The notes: generated by a model from the sequence alone, not told the origin. Shown: positions 49,228-59,046, counted from the first letter of the stretch. The stretch: DNA of 64,000 nucleotides from a virus (IMGVR_UViG_3300025646_000028:1-64000), one strand, 5' to 3'. Made by a program: numbers and translations.

Positions 49228-50055
49228 TTAAATGTCAAACCACAAATCATTTGATTCATTATTAGTTGGTTCAGTTTCTGAAACAACAACTTTATTAGCC
49301 GTAATATTTTTAAAATGTTTACTAGTACTATCATAACGTAAGAAATCACCATCTTGTGCGTTAACAATATTAAAGTCATGTGAGTTACCAATCGTAGGAC
49401 GCACTAACATAACGCCGTTAGCAGCATTACCTGTACTAGCTTTTTCAATAACAGCCATTAATATACGAGAACCAACAGCAGGTTCAGTTGTTGTATAAGT
49501 ACCAGGAGTTTGACCGACCCAAAGTAACTTACCTTCTTCAATATTTTCATCGTTTTCTTTTAATTCAAGATCTTGAACAGTACCAAACCAACGTACATAG
49601 CCAAAGTCTCCTTGTGCCATAGTCGATTCAGCGACACCCATAATATATTCAGGAATAAATCCTTCACTATTAACGTCAGCTTTTTTAAATAAAATGTGAT
49701 CACCTTGCGCACCACCGAACATAATAAAGTCACCTTTAGTAATGGCTTCATCAGCTTTACCGTAAAAGTTTGTCTTAAGTGTAGCACCGTCTTTAATTTC
49801 TTCGATTTGTGCAAGGATATCGTAAATAATGCCTTCGTCTACAAACTCTTGAAGATCAGAAGTATTAGCTTCCCATATACCAAACAAAGCACGATGAAGT
49901 TTTTCTAAGTATTCTACGGTTAAATTAGTTTGTGTTTTTAAAGTATTAACAACATTGTTCCATTCTTGGATCGTCAAACTATTAGCAGCTTGTTTAAGTT
50001 GCTGCACAATACCGTTGCGTACTAGTAAAGGTTTCTTTTCTAAGAATACTGCCAT
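49228..50055 (-). CDS. Tail/fibre-associated structural protein (275 aa)
   Basis: Starts MAVFLEKKPLLVRNGIVQQL with a helical N-terminal half. The middle has FYGKADEAITKGDFIMFGGA and a beta-rich region of the kind found in phage baseplate or fibre-base proteins. It ends with SETEPTNNESNDLWFDI, a common fibre-tip pattern. Position before the fibre genes supports a fibre-attachment role. The stop overlaps the ATG of the next gene upstream by one base. Confidence 0.6.
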   Translation of the reverse strand: MAVFLEKKPLLVRNGIVQQLKQAANSLTIQEWNNVVNTLKTQTNLTVEYLEKLHRALFGIWEANTSDLQEFVDEGIIYDILAQIEEIKDGATLKTNFYGKADEAITKGDFIMFGGAQGDHILFKKADVNSEGFIPEYIMGVAESTMAQGDFGYVRWFGTVQDLELKENDENIEEGKLLWVGQTPGTYTTTEPAVGSRILMAVIEKASTGNAANGVMLVRPTIGNSHDFNIVNAQDGDFLRYDSTSKHFKNITANKVVVSETEPTNNESNDLWFDI

Positions 50056-50528
50056 TATTTATTCACAACTCCTAACACGTAACCTTTAGAAATAAGATAC
50101 AATTCTTTGTACTTAAGGTGGAACGCTTCAAAGATACTGGCGATAGACATACTTCCAAACAATACTAATACTGTTTCAAAGTACGCAGCAAATTTAACTT
50201 CGATTGATTGTTCAATTACATACTTTAGGCTAAGCCCTAATGTAATTAACACAATAAACAAAATTAATTTAGGGACTGCTTTCATAAGTCCTTTATAAAA
50301 ACTAGGTTCCCATGTACTGACCCATCGAGGTAAGTCCGAAGATAACTTAAGTACACCTAAGATACCTACAATTAATACTGGCATTACAATTTTGCTAGAC
50401 ATAGAGTCTTGCGTAAAGCCTAACTTAATTGCAAAGTAAGTAAAAGGAAAAGCATACCCGATCGCAAATGCAATCCAGTAATACATGTTCTTTAACTTTC
50501 GGTAATCTTGATTAACTTTTCGTTTCAT
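50055..50528 (-). CDS. Membrane protein (157 aa), holin candidate
   Basis: Four hydrophobic segments: about residues 14-34, 45-62, 88-108 and 115-135, with a basic N-terminus (MKRKVNQDYRKLKN). The size and topology fit a phage holin, and it lies next to a one-helix/coiled-coil protein. No lysin has been identified in the window to confirm a lysis cassette. Confidence 0.6.
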   Translation of the reverse strand: MKRKVNQDYRKLKNMYYWIAFAIGYAFPFTYFAIKLGFTQDSMSSKIVMPVLIVGILGVLKLSSDLPRWVSTWEPSFYKGLMKAVPKLILFIVLITLGLSLKYVIEQSIEVKFAAYFETVLVLFGSMSIASIFEAFHLKYKELYLISKGYVLGVVNK

Positions 50529-50530
50529 TT

Positions 50531-51007
50531 TTATTTCTCGATATATTTCGTTAATAAACTACTAGCAGCTTCAACAACTGTTTGAACAGTTTCTGCAACT
50601 ACATCTTTAGTTTCTGCAGGTGCTAACTTTTCTAACGGTAACGGTTCAGCCGGCTTTGGTGCAAACGTTGTAAGTTTAGCAAACTCTGTTTGCAAAGCGA
50701 TCTTATCTTCTGAAGGGAGCTTAGAAGCCACCACAATAAAAGACAAAGCTTTGAATGTCGCAAGATTAACTTGTTCTAAATACTGATGCTTTTCTTCTAA
50801 AGCAATGTAGCGTTGTTCAAGTTGGTTATACTTTTCAGTTAACTGATTGAACGTTTTAATAGCTTGGCTTAGTTCAGCGTTCTTGGCGTTGTTTAAAATA
50901 ATGGACTTAACTTGGACTACGATAAACGTAACCAGTGTACCAACTGTTAAACCTCCAGCGACTGAGACTCCCCAGTATTCTTCTAAGAATTGAATAATTT
51001 GTTCCAT
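50531..51007 (-). CDS. Membrane-anchored coiled-coil protein (158 aa)
   Basis: One N-terminal membrane helix (residues 14-38, VSVAGGLTVGTLVTFIVVQV) followed by a coiled coil (about 45-85, repeated QLEQRYIALEEKH pattern) and a Pro/Ala-rich segment with a final amphipathic helix. This resembles Firmicutes phage holin/antiholin-type proteins. A tail-chaperone function cannot be excluded. Confidence 0.55.
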   Translation of the reverse strand: MEQIIQFLEEYWGVSVAGGLTVGTLVTFIVVQVKSIILNNAKNAELSQAIKTFNQLTEKYNQLEQRYIALEEKHQYLEQVNLATFKALSFIVVASKLPSEDKIALQTEFAKLTTFAPKPAEPLPLEKLAPAETKDVVAETVQTVVEAASSLLTKYIEK

Positions 51008-51024
51008 GTATTATTCCTCCTTTC

Positions 51025-51930
51025 TTATTTGTTATTTGCGCCAGTCACTTGTTGTGTGACTTGTTGCCATTGTGTAGATGTCCACTTCGATGGGTCATTA
51101 CCATATAATGTAGACATTTGACGAATCGTTTGTTGATATACATCACCAGCGTCTGATGCAGCCATTGCTGATGCGACTTGACCACGTTGTGCTGACTGTG
51201 CTAAGAAGTCTTGATAAGCTTGATCCTGTGCAGTGTTAATACCTGCTTGAGCTTCTAACCTCGCTTGGTTTAACATCTGTGCATTTTGATTCAAAGTATT
51301 AACATTTGTTAATAACATTTGCATATCTTGATTAGCAATCTGAGATTCGCTCATGCCCGCTCGTAATCGCGCCATACGTTCTGATCTAACTTGATCTGTA
51401 ATTTGTTTTACAGTTTGCGCTTGTTGCAGCGCGGCTTGTTGAAACCCGACATCTGCTAGCATAGCTTGTTGTTGGGCTTGGTTTTGATAAGACTGTTCTA
51501 GTCTTTGTAACATTTCAGCACCACCAGTTCCCGGTTCTAATGAATAAAGATCTCGATAGTATTCATTGAATGCACTAGCTTGATCACCACCTGGAACCTG
51601 TAAACCTTCATTTTGAGAAATCGTACCATCAGAATTTATACTAAATCCAAACTTATCTTTGTTGTTGTTAATAATTAAAGCTTGTGCATTACGCAAAGTT
51701 GCTGTATCTAAGCCTGTATTAAGTGCTGCTAATTCGGTCTCAGTTAAAGGACGTCCTTCTTGTAAAATTTTGTCAATTAATCTAGACGCTTCGGCAGTTT
51801 CTAAATTCCAATTAGCATTAGTACCTCGTACATCTACATTCCAGCGTTGTCCATTTTTTACAATACTTAAATCACGTAATCCTAAAAAGCCTTGACCACC
51901 AAATTGTTGTAAGTTTAATTTAAATCTCAT
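51025..51930 (-). CDS. Gln/Ala-rich internal-virion-like protein (301 aa)
   Basis: Begins MRFKLNLQQFGGQG, matching the LNLQxF start often seen on structural proteins of Firmicutes phages. Residues 130-270 are Gln/Ala-rich helices suited to long coiled coils. Such proteins are commonly ejected with DNA (internal virion or ejection proteins). No enzymatic motif. AAGGAG-type sites flank the gene, and it overlaps its upstream neighbour by four bases. Confidence 0.6.
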   Translation of the reverse strand: MRFKLNLQQFGGQGFLGLRDLSIVKNGQRWNVDVRGTNANWNLETAEASRLIDKILQEGRPLTETELAALNTGLDTATLRNAQALIINNNKDKFGFSINSDGTISQNEGLQVPGGDQASAFNEYYRDLYSLEPGTGGAEMLQRLEQSYQNQAQQQAMLADVGFQQAALQQAQTVKQITDQVRSERMARLRAGMSESQIANQDMQMLLTNVNTLNQNAQMLNQARLEAQAGINTAQDQAYQDFLAQSAQRGQVASAMAASDAGDVYQQTIRQMSTLYGNDPSKWTSTQWQQVTQQVTGANNK

Positions 51931-52334
51931 ACGACTTCTCCTTTGTTTTCAAGTTCTAATAACTTAAGTTCATACTCATTAATAAGATCACGTATACGTT
52001 TTTCAAGTGAAAAAATGTATTCTTCAATATCTGGACGAATTGGTTTTGTACCAGTTATCTGATATTTATTATACGCTAAATTAGATTGATAAACATGAAT
52101 AGGTGTATTATTGTCATCAAATAATTCCACTTTAATATTTACAGTAGGTGTATTAATGTCAGGCATTTCAATAAAAGTACTTTGTTCCTTAAACTGTTTA
52201 CCATTAATAGTAAGTGTAGGATGTAAGTGCGAAGTGTTAGTTTCAAATTCATACTCTAAATAAGTATGATTAATTAATTCAGACACTTTCATCTGAACTA
52301 TTTCAACTTTACCGTTAGTTAATTTTAACTTCAT
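51927..52334 (-). CDS. Unknown structural-type protein (135 aa)
   Basis: A beta-rich N-terminal domain (MKLKLTNGKVEIVQMKVSE start) and a C-terminal coiled coil (residues 105-133). The position after the 1333-aa tail gene, with four-base overlaps on both sides, indicates a tail or assembly component. Not recognised. Confidence 0.55.
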   Translation of the reverse strand: MKLKLTNGKVEIVQMKVSELINHTYLEYEFETNTSHLHPTLTINGKQFKEQSTFIEMPDINTPTVNIKVELFDDNNTPIHVYQSNLAYNKYQITGTKPIRPDIEEYIFSLEKRIRDLINEYELKLLELENKGEVV

Positions 52335-55300
52335 ACTCTACGCTCCTTATATATAATACCAAAATGTTGCAGTTTATATAAACCTTTTGAAATAAATTGT
52401 AATTTAAATCTAAATACTTTACCTAAACCTAAAATCGAAGTACGGTGTGTAAGTAACTTACTAGAATTAAATGAACTAAAATCCATTAATATATTATTAT
52501 TTTCAAATAAATTATTTGTTAATGAGTACTTAAGTACATCTGTTGCAGTTTCTGATATTTGATTTACATCGACTAACTCGATTAAAGAATTGTCTAATTT
52601 AGGAACACTAACAAAATAACTTACTCCATTAATGTCTTGTACTTCAAGTTGTTCATTATAAAATGGTTTAGCAATAATATCATCGATATGTGTTTCAAGA
52701 TTAAATAATAAATTACTCGAGTTAAGATTCTTAAACACGACATGTAGATCACGGAATCGTTTGTTTAAATGGTTATTAAGATTCAAGTTACCTGTATCAA
52801 TTAAACAATTAATACCTTCTTTTTTAAAGTTGTTTGTAAAAGTAATGTCGACATGGTTATCACGAACATTAGGTTCAACGTAATGCATAGTAAAATAAAT
52901 TTTATTATTTTGTTCAGTAATGTACAAGTCTCCACTTTCAACAAAAAATTTATCATAAATGTTTGTAAATGTCAGCGTATCATAAACCGTATAACGATTA
53001 TTAATAACGTCATAAATAACTATATAAGTCATGACACCTGGTACATAGTAAAACATTTTAATAAAGTTAATTGACACTAAGGCCTTAATCTTAACTTGAT
53101 CTTTAGTGACACGAGTATCTTTAGCATACATAGCTAAACGTTCATTCATATATACGTCATAGTTTTGTAACACATCATTAACAGCTTTATTAAAAAATTG
53201 AATAGTAAAACGTGTTTGATCATCAATATTTGTACTTGGGCGGATCATGTATAATTGTCCATCTGCTGAGTAAAATAAAACCATCTGATTAAATACTTGA
53301 ATAACATCGGCGTATTCTTTGCTAACTAAAAGATTATAAAGAACAATTTGTTTTAACCAAGCTACACCAGTCACGTTTTGTTCTAGTTGATTTGTGGCCG
53401 GATTAATTGTAGTAACAGTTGTCTCAACTCGGTAAACTGCGTAAAGATGTTGAGTAGTAAATACAAGTATAATTGTTTTATACTGTAGTACTTTAACAAT
53501 ATCTTCACCAAACTCAATTTTGTTTTTAGCTTTAAACCAATAGTAACGTCCTTCTTCAGAAATGTACAAAACATTTTTGTTCCACACTAAAAGTCTACTG
53601 TCTTCAAAAACTAATTGGTTTAAAGAACTTAATATTTGTTCAGGTTCTTTTGTAATTGTTTTTTCAATATAAGTTACGTCATCATCATTATACCCATATT
53701 GAATGTTAAAAGATTGTACTAATGCTGTGTTGTTCCAAGCAAGCTTAATTGTTTCATCATTTGAAAAATAACTATTTGTAAGTTCACTTGTTTGATACGG
53801 CCTCATATAAAATATACCAGATAATCCTTTATCAAAAAAACCATTTTCAACTAAGTCTGGCTTAACGCTTCCAACAAAAGTCATACGTCCTTCTATACCT
53901 GTTGGGTTATCCCAGCGATATATTTTATTATCACGGGTGTCTTTATATAAAGCACCTTGTGACTTTATAGTTGGATATGCTCCACCATAAATTGGGGTCC
54001 ACGAACTTCCGCTAGGTGAAACTGTTTGTCTATAATATCCACCATTGCTTGATTGCACAACGGTATTATAAGTTGCTGTAAAAGAAGGTGCAACACCGTT
54101 AGCAGTCACAACATACCAAGGAGGTTGATCACTATAATCATTAAAATTACTTCCGCTTGTAAAACTAATTGGACTAGTTGTTGTATAATTTTTAAGTTCA
54201 GTTAAATCTGTTTGAATATCATACTTAAGCGTGTCCCAATTAAATTTAACAAATGGAAAATCATTTCTATAAAATAAATTGTAAGCATTATGATACATTG
54301 TGTACACATTAGGTGCTCCACTATTTAATCCATCTTCATTCCAATAATTTAAAGCAGCAAATGCCCAACGATACGTTATTTTTTGTGTACTAGCTGTAGT
54401 TACTTCTGTTAAAGGACCTTCATCATTGTTTACATTTTCCCATATGTATTTTTTATTTGTACGAGAGTCTATATAATAAACTCCTTGTATTCTATCTCCT
54501 ACAGAACCATAAGCACTTCCTTGTGCATACCACTGTGGAGTACCAAGCCCAACAATAGTAAGTTTATAAACTTGACCTGTACTTCTTACTTGTACTATTT
54601 GACCAAAAGAATATCCCGATGTACTTACTGGTGTTGAATTAACATAATAAGGTTGTTGATCGCCAAACTCAATAGGACTTGCAAAAGTTACACTGGCAGT
54701 AGTTTCTACATGAGTATTATTAGAACCGAATGGAAGTAATTTAAATACAATATCATTATTGTTATTAAACATTCCATCACTATTAATACGATCAATTAAT
54801 TCTGTACCTGTTAAAAAAAGATTGTATTCATCATTAATAGAACCTTTTTCTATAACAAACGATTCCGTTAAAGACTTTGCAGTGCTCTGCATACTTTCAT
54901 CAAAAATAGAATATTGATCACCGCCAGGAATTGTATTTAAATTGTAAACATAAAAAAAGGCTGAACTTGAAAGCGTGTCAATAACATCTATTAAACTTTT
55001 TTTATCTTTAATTTTTTCAAGTTCAGCTAACCAAGTATCTTGTATATTTTTAATTGTACTAAAAAATAAAAAATAAGGAGCAGTAGCATAGTTAACAAAG
55101 TTACCTAATGAATCTTTACCAAAAAAAGTTTCAGTAAAATCTTGAGTTGAGCTATTAAAACTTTTAGAACTTACGGATGGGTATAAAGTTTTAGGAAAAA
55201 TAAATATAACATGCCTTGCACCTTTATAATGATTTTCAGATCGATCAGCACTATCTAAACTTATTGAATTATCAAAGTTTGCTTTAGGAAAAATTTCTAC

Positions 55301-56332
55301 AGGTGCATTACCATTTCCATAAGTAAACCAAGGTGTAGTAAAACTAGCGTCTTTGGTTTGATCTCCTACTGTTGTTGATGTATTAAATAACTCCAAACGA
55401 TAAGCCCATTTGTCACTAGTGTTTACATCATTATTTAAATCATAGTATGCAGGGTTTAATGAAAAGTAAGGTTTAATATTATAATTAATATTACGGTACA
55501 TAAAGTTATTAATGTAATTATTACTACTATCATAAATATAAACAAAGTTTCCTAAGTTACTATTATGTCCAGTTGGTTTTGATGCATAAAGTATTTGCAT
55601 TGGGTCTGGAATAATAGATTTACTGACAGACAAATTACGTTCACTAGAAACTAATGTCGGATGTTTAAAGTTATCAACACATTCAAATATTAATACATTT
55701 CCATTAGCATATTCAACGCCGTTAATAGTTACAGCATCGCTGCGATAGTACATTTGAATAGTTAATGTAATTGTTGGATTATCAGGAATCGCTAGGTAAG
55801 CTTTAACTAATGTTTTTCGTATACCATTTTCATCATAAATAAATTCAACTTTAGTTTCAGGAATAATAGTCAAATAACTTTGTATATAAGTTAAAGTATT
55901 ATCATAACCTGCACCTACATAATAAGTGTGCACAGCTGGTACAGTTTCATCTAAGTAAGTAAAAAAACTACTCCAATCAAATTCAGCTATAGTAGCCTCA
56001 ATAGGTAAGTATTGATTCGTTAAATTATATGCAGATAAATCAGCACGGTAACCTTTTTTCTGCGTAAAATCATAGATAATATACGCAGAATCGTCTGCAC
56101 TTTTAAAAATAATTGTTTTATTACTTAATGAAGTATCACCTGGATTTGTAAAAGCTGTCGTAATAAAACCATCACGTGGTTGTACAGATTGACCAGTATC
56201 AGATATATCAAAGTTTACGATATGTTTAAAGAATCCTTCTTGCAAAGGATCCGTTGTTGCAATCATTCCTAGATAACGTGTGTTATCGTAAAATGATTTT
56301 TCAGGATAACCCTGTACTGCTTTACGCGCCAT
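52331..56332 (-). CDS. Large tail protein, stabilisation/tail-tube-B type (1333 aa)
   Basis: Starts MARKAVQGYPEKSFYDNTR, then LGMIATTDPLQEGFFKHIVNFD and VQPRDGFIT. This opening resembles proteins annotated as stabilisation or tail-tubular proteins (T7 gp12-like nozzle) in podophages and crAss-like phages. The remainder is a long beta-rich protein with no enzyme motif, containing two ExPYYVNSTP/QPPWYVV-type inserted domains (about residues 570-640 and 760-830). It follows the adaptor gene with an 11-base overlap, as connector and nozzle genes usually do. Confidence 0.7.
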   Translation of the reverse strand: MARKAVQGYPEKSFYDNTRYLGMIATTDPLQEGFFKHIVNFDISDTGQSVQPRDGFITTAFTNPGDTSLSNKTIIFKSADDSAYIIYDFTQKKGYRADLSAYNLTNQYLPIEATIAEFDWSSFFTYLDETVPAVHTYYVGAGYDNTLTYIQSYLTIIPETKVEFIYDENGIRKTLVKAYLAIPDNPTITLTIQMYYRSDAVTINGVEYANGNVLIFECVDNFKHPTLVSSERNLSVSKSIIPDPMQILYASKPTGHNSNLGNFVYIYDSSNNYINNFMYRNINYNIKPYFSLNPAYYDLNNDVNTSDKWAYRLELFNTSTTVGDQTKDASFTTPWFTYGNGNAPVEIFPKANFDNSISLDSADRSENHYKGARHVIFIFPKTLYPSVSSKSFNSSTQDFTETFFGKDSLGNFVNYATAPYFLFFSTIKNIQDTWLAELEKIKDKKSLIDVIDTLSSSAFFYVYNLNTIPGGDQYSIFDESMQSTAKSLTESFVIEKGSINDEYNLFLTGTELIDRINSDGMFNNNNDIVFKLLPFGSNNTHVETTASVTFASPIEFGDQQPYYVNSTPVSTSGYSFGQIVQVRSTGQVYKLTIVGLGTPQWYAQGSAYGSVGDRIQGVYYIDSRTNKKYIWENVNNDEGPLTEVTTASTQKITYRWAFAALNYWNEDGLNSGAPNVYTMYHNAYNLFYRNDFPFVKFNWDTLKYDIQTDLTELKNYTTTSPISFTSGSNFNDYSDQPPWYVVTANGVAPSFTATYNTVVQSSNGGYYRQTVSPSGSSWTPIYGGAYPTIKSQGALYKDTRDNKIYRWDNPTGIEGRMTFVGSVKPDLVENGFFDKGLSGIFYMRPYQTSELTNSYFSNDETIKLAWNNTALVQSFNIQYGYNDDDVTYIEKTITKEPEQILSSLNQLVFEDSRLLVWNKNVLYISEEGRYYWFKAKNKIEFGEDIVKVLQYKTIILVFTTQHLYAVYRVETTVTTINPATNQLEQNVTGVAWLKQIVLYNLLVSKEYADVIQVFNQMVLFYSADGQLYMIRPSTNIDDQTRFTIQFFNKAVNDVLQNYDVYMNERLAMYAKDTRVTKDQVKIKALVSINFIKMFYYVPGVMTYIVIYDVINNRYTVYDTLTFTNIYDKFFVESGDLYITEQNNKIYFTMHYVEPNVRDNHVDITFTNNFKKEGINCLIDTGNLNLNNHLNKRFRDLHVVFKNLNSSNLLFNLETHIDDIIAKPFYNEQLEVQDINGVSYFVSVPKLDNSLIELVDVNQISETATDVLKYSLTNNLFENNNILMDFSSFNSSKLLTHRTSILGLGKVFRFKLQFISKGLYKLQHFGIIYKERRV

Positions 56333-57581
56333 TATAACCCCAAATAATTTCTACACTATAATCGTTGCTTGGATTACTAGGAGCGTACCAATCAGCAGCC
56401 CATCCTGCAGGTTTGTTCGCTTCTAAACGACGGCATTTAATAACAAGATGTTTACCTGCTACTTCAGGGAACGCTAACGATGAAATTGTTGTAACACTTG
56501 TAGGAATAATAATTTCTTTTAAATTAGGTGTAGACGAAAATGCGCTTGCTCCAATAGATTCAAGACCTTCATTAAGTTCAATACGATCACCTTTAAATCC
56601 TGCAAACCCGCCAAGACTAACTGTATTAACAGAGCTAGGTAAGTAGATACCGCCTAGTACATCTAACGTAGGAGCATTAGCAGATACAAAGCTAGTAGGT
56701 ATTGTAATAACTTGAATACCTCCGACATATTCTGGAATAACTAAGTTAACAAGGTTAGCGCGATGTGTCGAACTAATAGTTACAATACCGCTCGAAGTAA
56801 TATTAAGTACAGAGCTTGGTGTCCAGTAAGCATAAAGATTTAAATCAGCACGCATTTTAATAACAGTAGGAACTCCAGGTACTTCTACGTAACTAGATCC
56901 TACAACTAAACCATTGATACGATCACGTCCCCATCCAGCGAATGTAAATACTGTAGCTCCATCAATACTGTAAAAAGTATTGTTAGGTGATGCTGGAAAT
57001 AAAACAGTAGCTTCTTCGTCATAGACATAAGACTTAGGGTCTACAGGAAATGTAGAAGTCAAAGCTAGTTCGTTGTTATTAGGAAAATATTTAATTTGAA
57101 ATTTAAATGTAGGAATGTTTAAGTTGCGATCATTGTGTTGTGTAATACCAAGTGCTGTATCTTCTCCAAAGAAAACACCTTCACCAGGGTTTTGTCTGAA
57201 TTCAAACGGTACGCTATTAAATTCGCGTTGGAACATGTCAAACAAACCTTCTTGCATTTCGTTAGTATACTTAGTAAACACTGTTGTAAACTCTTCATCA
57301 CGAGCAAGAATTTCTGTAGCTATGTAAGGAATAATAACACTGTGAAAATATTCTTCTTTAATAATTTCGTATTCAGTTGTTACTTCATCTACTGTGTTAG
57401 TAATACTATATGTGTCTTCAGGCGCTTTTAAATAATCCGAAAGCTTAGGATATTTTGTACCCATAAAACCGTTGATTTTATTGATAGCTTTATCTGCATC
57501 ATACTTAACATCAAACCACGTTAAGTTGTAACGTAAGGTTAGTTGGTTCAGTCTATCAATCAGTTCTTGTTGTGTTAACAT
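56322..57581 (-). CDS. Head-tail adaptor with InlB/Flg_new and BspA-LRR insert (419 aa)
   Basis: Residues 1-170 are helical (MLTQQELIDRLNQLTLRYNL start) and resemble an adaptor/tail-tube-A protein. Residues about 180-255 contain TFAGWGRDRING and LNLYAYWTP, the end of an InlB B-repeat (Flg_new) domain. Residues about 260-400 form BspA-type leucine-rich repeats (NEGLESIGASAFSSTPNLK, IPTSVTTISSLAF). The last two domains normally occur on bacterial surface proteins and probably bind host or mucosal surfaces. The fusion is unusual. The start is behind GAGGAA. Confidence 0.7.
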   Translation of the reverse strand: MLTQQELIDRLNQLTLRYNLTWFDVKYDADKAINKINGFMGTKYPKLSDYLKAPEDTYSITNTVDEVTTEYEIIKEEYFHSVIIPYIATEILARDEEFTTVFTKYTNEMQEGLFDMFQREFNSVPFEFRQNPGEGVFFGEDTALGITQHNDRNLNIPTFKFQIKYFPNNNELALTSTFPVDPKSYVYDEEATVLFPASPNNTFYSIDGATVFTFAGWGRDRINGLVVGSSYVEVPGVPTVIKMRADLNLYAYWTPSSVLNITSSGIVTISSTHRANLVNLVIPEYVGGIQVITIPTSFVSANAPTLDVLGGIYLPSSVNTVSLGGFAGFKGDRIELNEGLESIGASAFSSTPNLKEIIIPTSVTTISSLAFPEVAGKHLVIKCRRLEANKPAGWAADWYAPSNPSNDYSVEIIWGYNGA

Positions 57582-57608
57582 TGCAAAAATTCCTCATTAT
57601 CTATTTTG

Positions 57609-57614
57609 ATTATA
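57609..57614 (-). promoter_or_regulatory. Extended -10 promoter of the adaptor/tail unit
   Basis: TGA-TATAAT on the - strand, about 20 bases of leader before the ribosome site of the adaptor gene, and directly downstream of a terminator. No clear -35. Confidence 0.55.
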
Positions 57615-57645
57615 TCACAAAACAAAATAAACAATAGTGTGTAAA

Positions 57646-57670
57646 TAAAAAACACACCCGAAGGTGTGTC
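57646..57670 (-). terminator. Intrinsic terminator after scaffold gene
   Basis: On the - strand, ACACACC-TTCG-GGTGTGT forms a perfect 7-bp stem with a UUCG tetraloop followed by TTTTTT. It ends the portal-distal/scaffold unit. Confidence 0.88.
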
Positions 57671-57678
57671 TTTTACTT

Positions 57679-58530
57679 TTATTTCTTAGCAGCTTGTGCT
57701 AGTAAATCTTGTAAGGACGGCCCAGTAGTATTTGTAGTTTTAGGCTGAGAAGGTTTAGCAGGATTTGCGGCAGGCACTTTAGCTTGTCGTGTGCTTTCTT
57801 CTTGAAATTTAACTTTTGCTTGTTCAACTGCGTTATCAATTTCACGTTTAAGTAATTGATCACGGTAGACTAAGATATAAAGATCTTGAAGATCGCCACC
57901 TTGTGCTAACCATTGATATGGATTTTTCTTTTGTGACATTGCGTCTTTAAAGAAGTTATTGATTTCTCCACCTTTAAGATTCATGTTTAGTTGCAAGTTA
58001 GTTAATGCACGATCCATAGAAACTTGTAAGCGTTGTTTGTTAAGTTCAATTTTTTCTTTTTCAATGCGATCAATTTCAGCTTGGACTTCAGGAGTAATCC
58101 CACGTGATTCAGCTTTAACTTTTGTATCAGCTTCATCCATTGCTTTAGTCAACGCATCATAGTCGACTTTGCCATCAACATTAAAGTCTTTAATCTTAAA
58201 GCCGTAGTCACCGTTAGTAAAACGAGTAATAGCTCCTTCGATTTTTTCCCGCATTTGTTTTTCCGTGGTGTACTTTTCACGGACTTCTTTCATCGGGTTA
58301 GGTTTCTTTTCACTTTCTTCTGCAGGTTTTGCAGGTTTTGTTTCAACAGTTTTTCCAGTACTTCCTTCACTTTCAACAGGCGCTTCTTCAGCTTCTTCAG
58401 GTTCAGTTCCTTCTACAGGAGCCGCAACCACTTCTTCTTCAGGAGCTTCTGGAGCTTCTTGAGGTTCTGGTGCAGGACCACCAGCTGCTTGAGTTAAGGC
58501 TTCTTCTAAACTAATTTTTTTGTCTGCCAT
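57679..58530 (-). CDS. Scaffolding-like protein (283 aa)
   Basis: Residues 1-80 are highly acidic and rich in Pro, Glu and Ala (disordered). Residues 85-230 are charged helices with coiled-coil character and a KQMREKIEGAITRF element. The C-terminal tail is Ala/Pro/Thr-rich with a short basic/helical tip (LQDLLAQAAKK). This composition fits phage scaffolding proteins. It is far from the capsid gene (16 kb), which is unusual. Confidence 0.65.
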   Translation of the reverse strand: MADKKISLEEALTQAAGGPAPEPQEAPEAPEEEVVAAPVEGTEPEEAEEAPVESEGSTGKTVETKPAKPAEESEKKPNPMKEVREKYTTEKQMREKIEGAITRFTNGDYGFKIKDFNVDGKVDYDALTKAMDEADTKVKAESRGITPEVQAEIDRIEKEKIELNKQRLQVSMDRALTNLQLNMNLKGGEINNFFKDAMSQKKNPYQWLAQGGDLQDLYILVYRDQLLKREIDNAVEQAKVKFQEESTRQAKVPAANPAKPSQPKTTNTTGPSLQDLLAQAAKK

Positions 58531-58532
58531 AA

Positions 58533-58694
58533 TTATTTATCTCCTTTTTCTTCTTTATCAGCAGCAGCGTTGGTTTCGTTAACGACAGCAACAATGTTTT
58601 CAATAAACTTGCTGACTTGTTCGTAAGGTAACTTAGACAACCCTGATAAGATAACATTAAGTTCGGCTAACGTAAATTCGAATTGGTACTTCAT
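58533..58694 (-). CDS. 53-aa helical protein
   Basis: Start at ATG 58694 (MKYQFEFTLAELNVILSG) behind AAAGGAG; the earlier in-frame ATG is inside the previous gene. Helical, amphipathic, ending in a charged AADKEEKGDK tail. It sits directly before the scaffold gene. Small assembly partner is possible; function unknown. Confidence 0.6.
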   Translation of the reverse strand: MKYQFEFTLAELNVILSGLSKLPYEQVSKFIENIVAVVNETNAAADKEEKGDK

Positions 58695-58695
58695 A

Positions 58696-59046
58696 TTAAT
58701 CTCCTTTAAATTTTTTGAGTACTTCAATGTACAGTTTTGCGTCTATTAAGGCGTTTTTAATTCTGTCCTTAAGAATTTTAATGTATTCATCTTCACTTGC
58801 AAGTACTTGATTCTCATCAATGACTCGCTGTAGCTCATCTAATGTCGCTTGATGCACATTAATTTGTCGGACACTGAACTGAATAGGATTCGGGATATGT
58901 ATGTCCGGTACTTTTTTCCCTAAAGATAATTTAGAAATGTAAGATGGAGACACATTGTATTTAGCTGCGACATCTTTGTTTAACATTCCTAAGCCAATAT
59001 CTGCCAGGATTTGCATATCCTTTTCGGCGCTAATTCGTTTTGGCAT
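58696..59046 (-). CDS. HTH DNA-binding protein (116 aa)
   Basis: Start at ATG 59046 behind AAAGGAG with six-base spacing (the upstream TTG is less likely). Residues 8-45 form a helix-turn-helix: ILADIGLGMLNKDVAAKYN then VSPSYISKLSLGK. This resembles small-terminase or resolvase-type HTHs. A long C-terminal helix (residues 60-110) could mediate oligomerisation. In view of the position near the portal, a small terminase subunit is one candidate and a regulator the other. Confidence 0.6.
   Translation of the reverse strand: MPKRISAEKDMQILADIGLGMLNKDVAAKYNVSPSYISKLSLGKKVPDIHIPNPIQFSVRQINVHQATLDELQRVIDENQVLASEDEYIKILKDRIKNALIDAKLYIEVLKKFKGD

Noticed and set aside
48788-51930. Complete lysis cassette
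   Set aside because: Holin-like membrane proteins are present, but no amidase, muramidase or peptidase was recognised, so no endolysin can be named.
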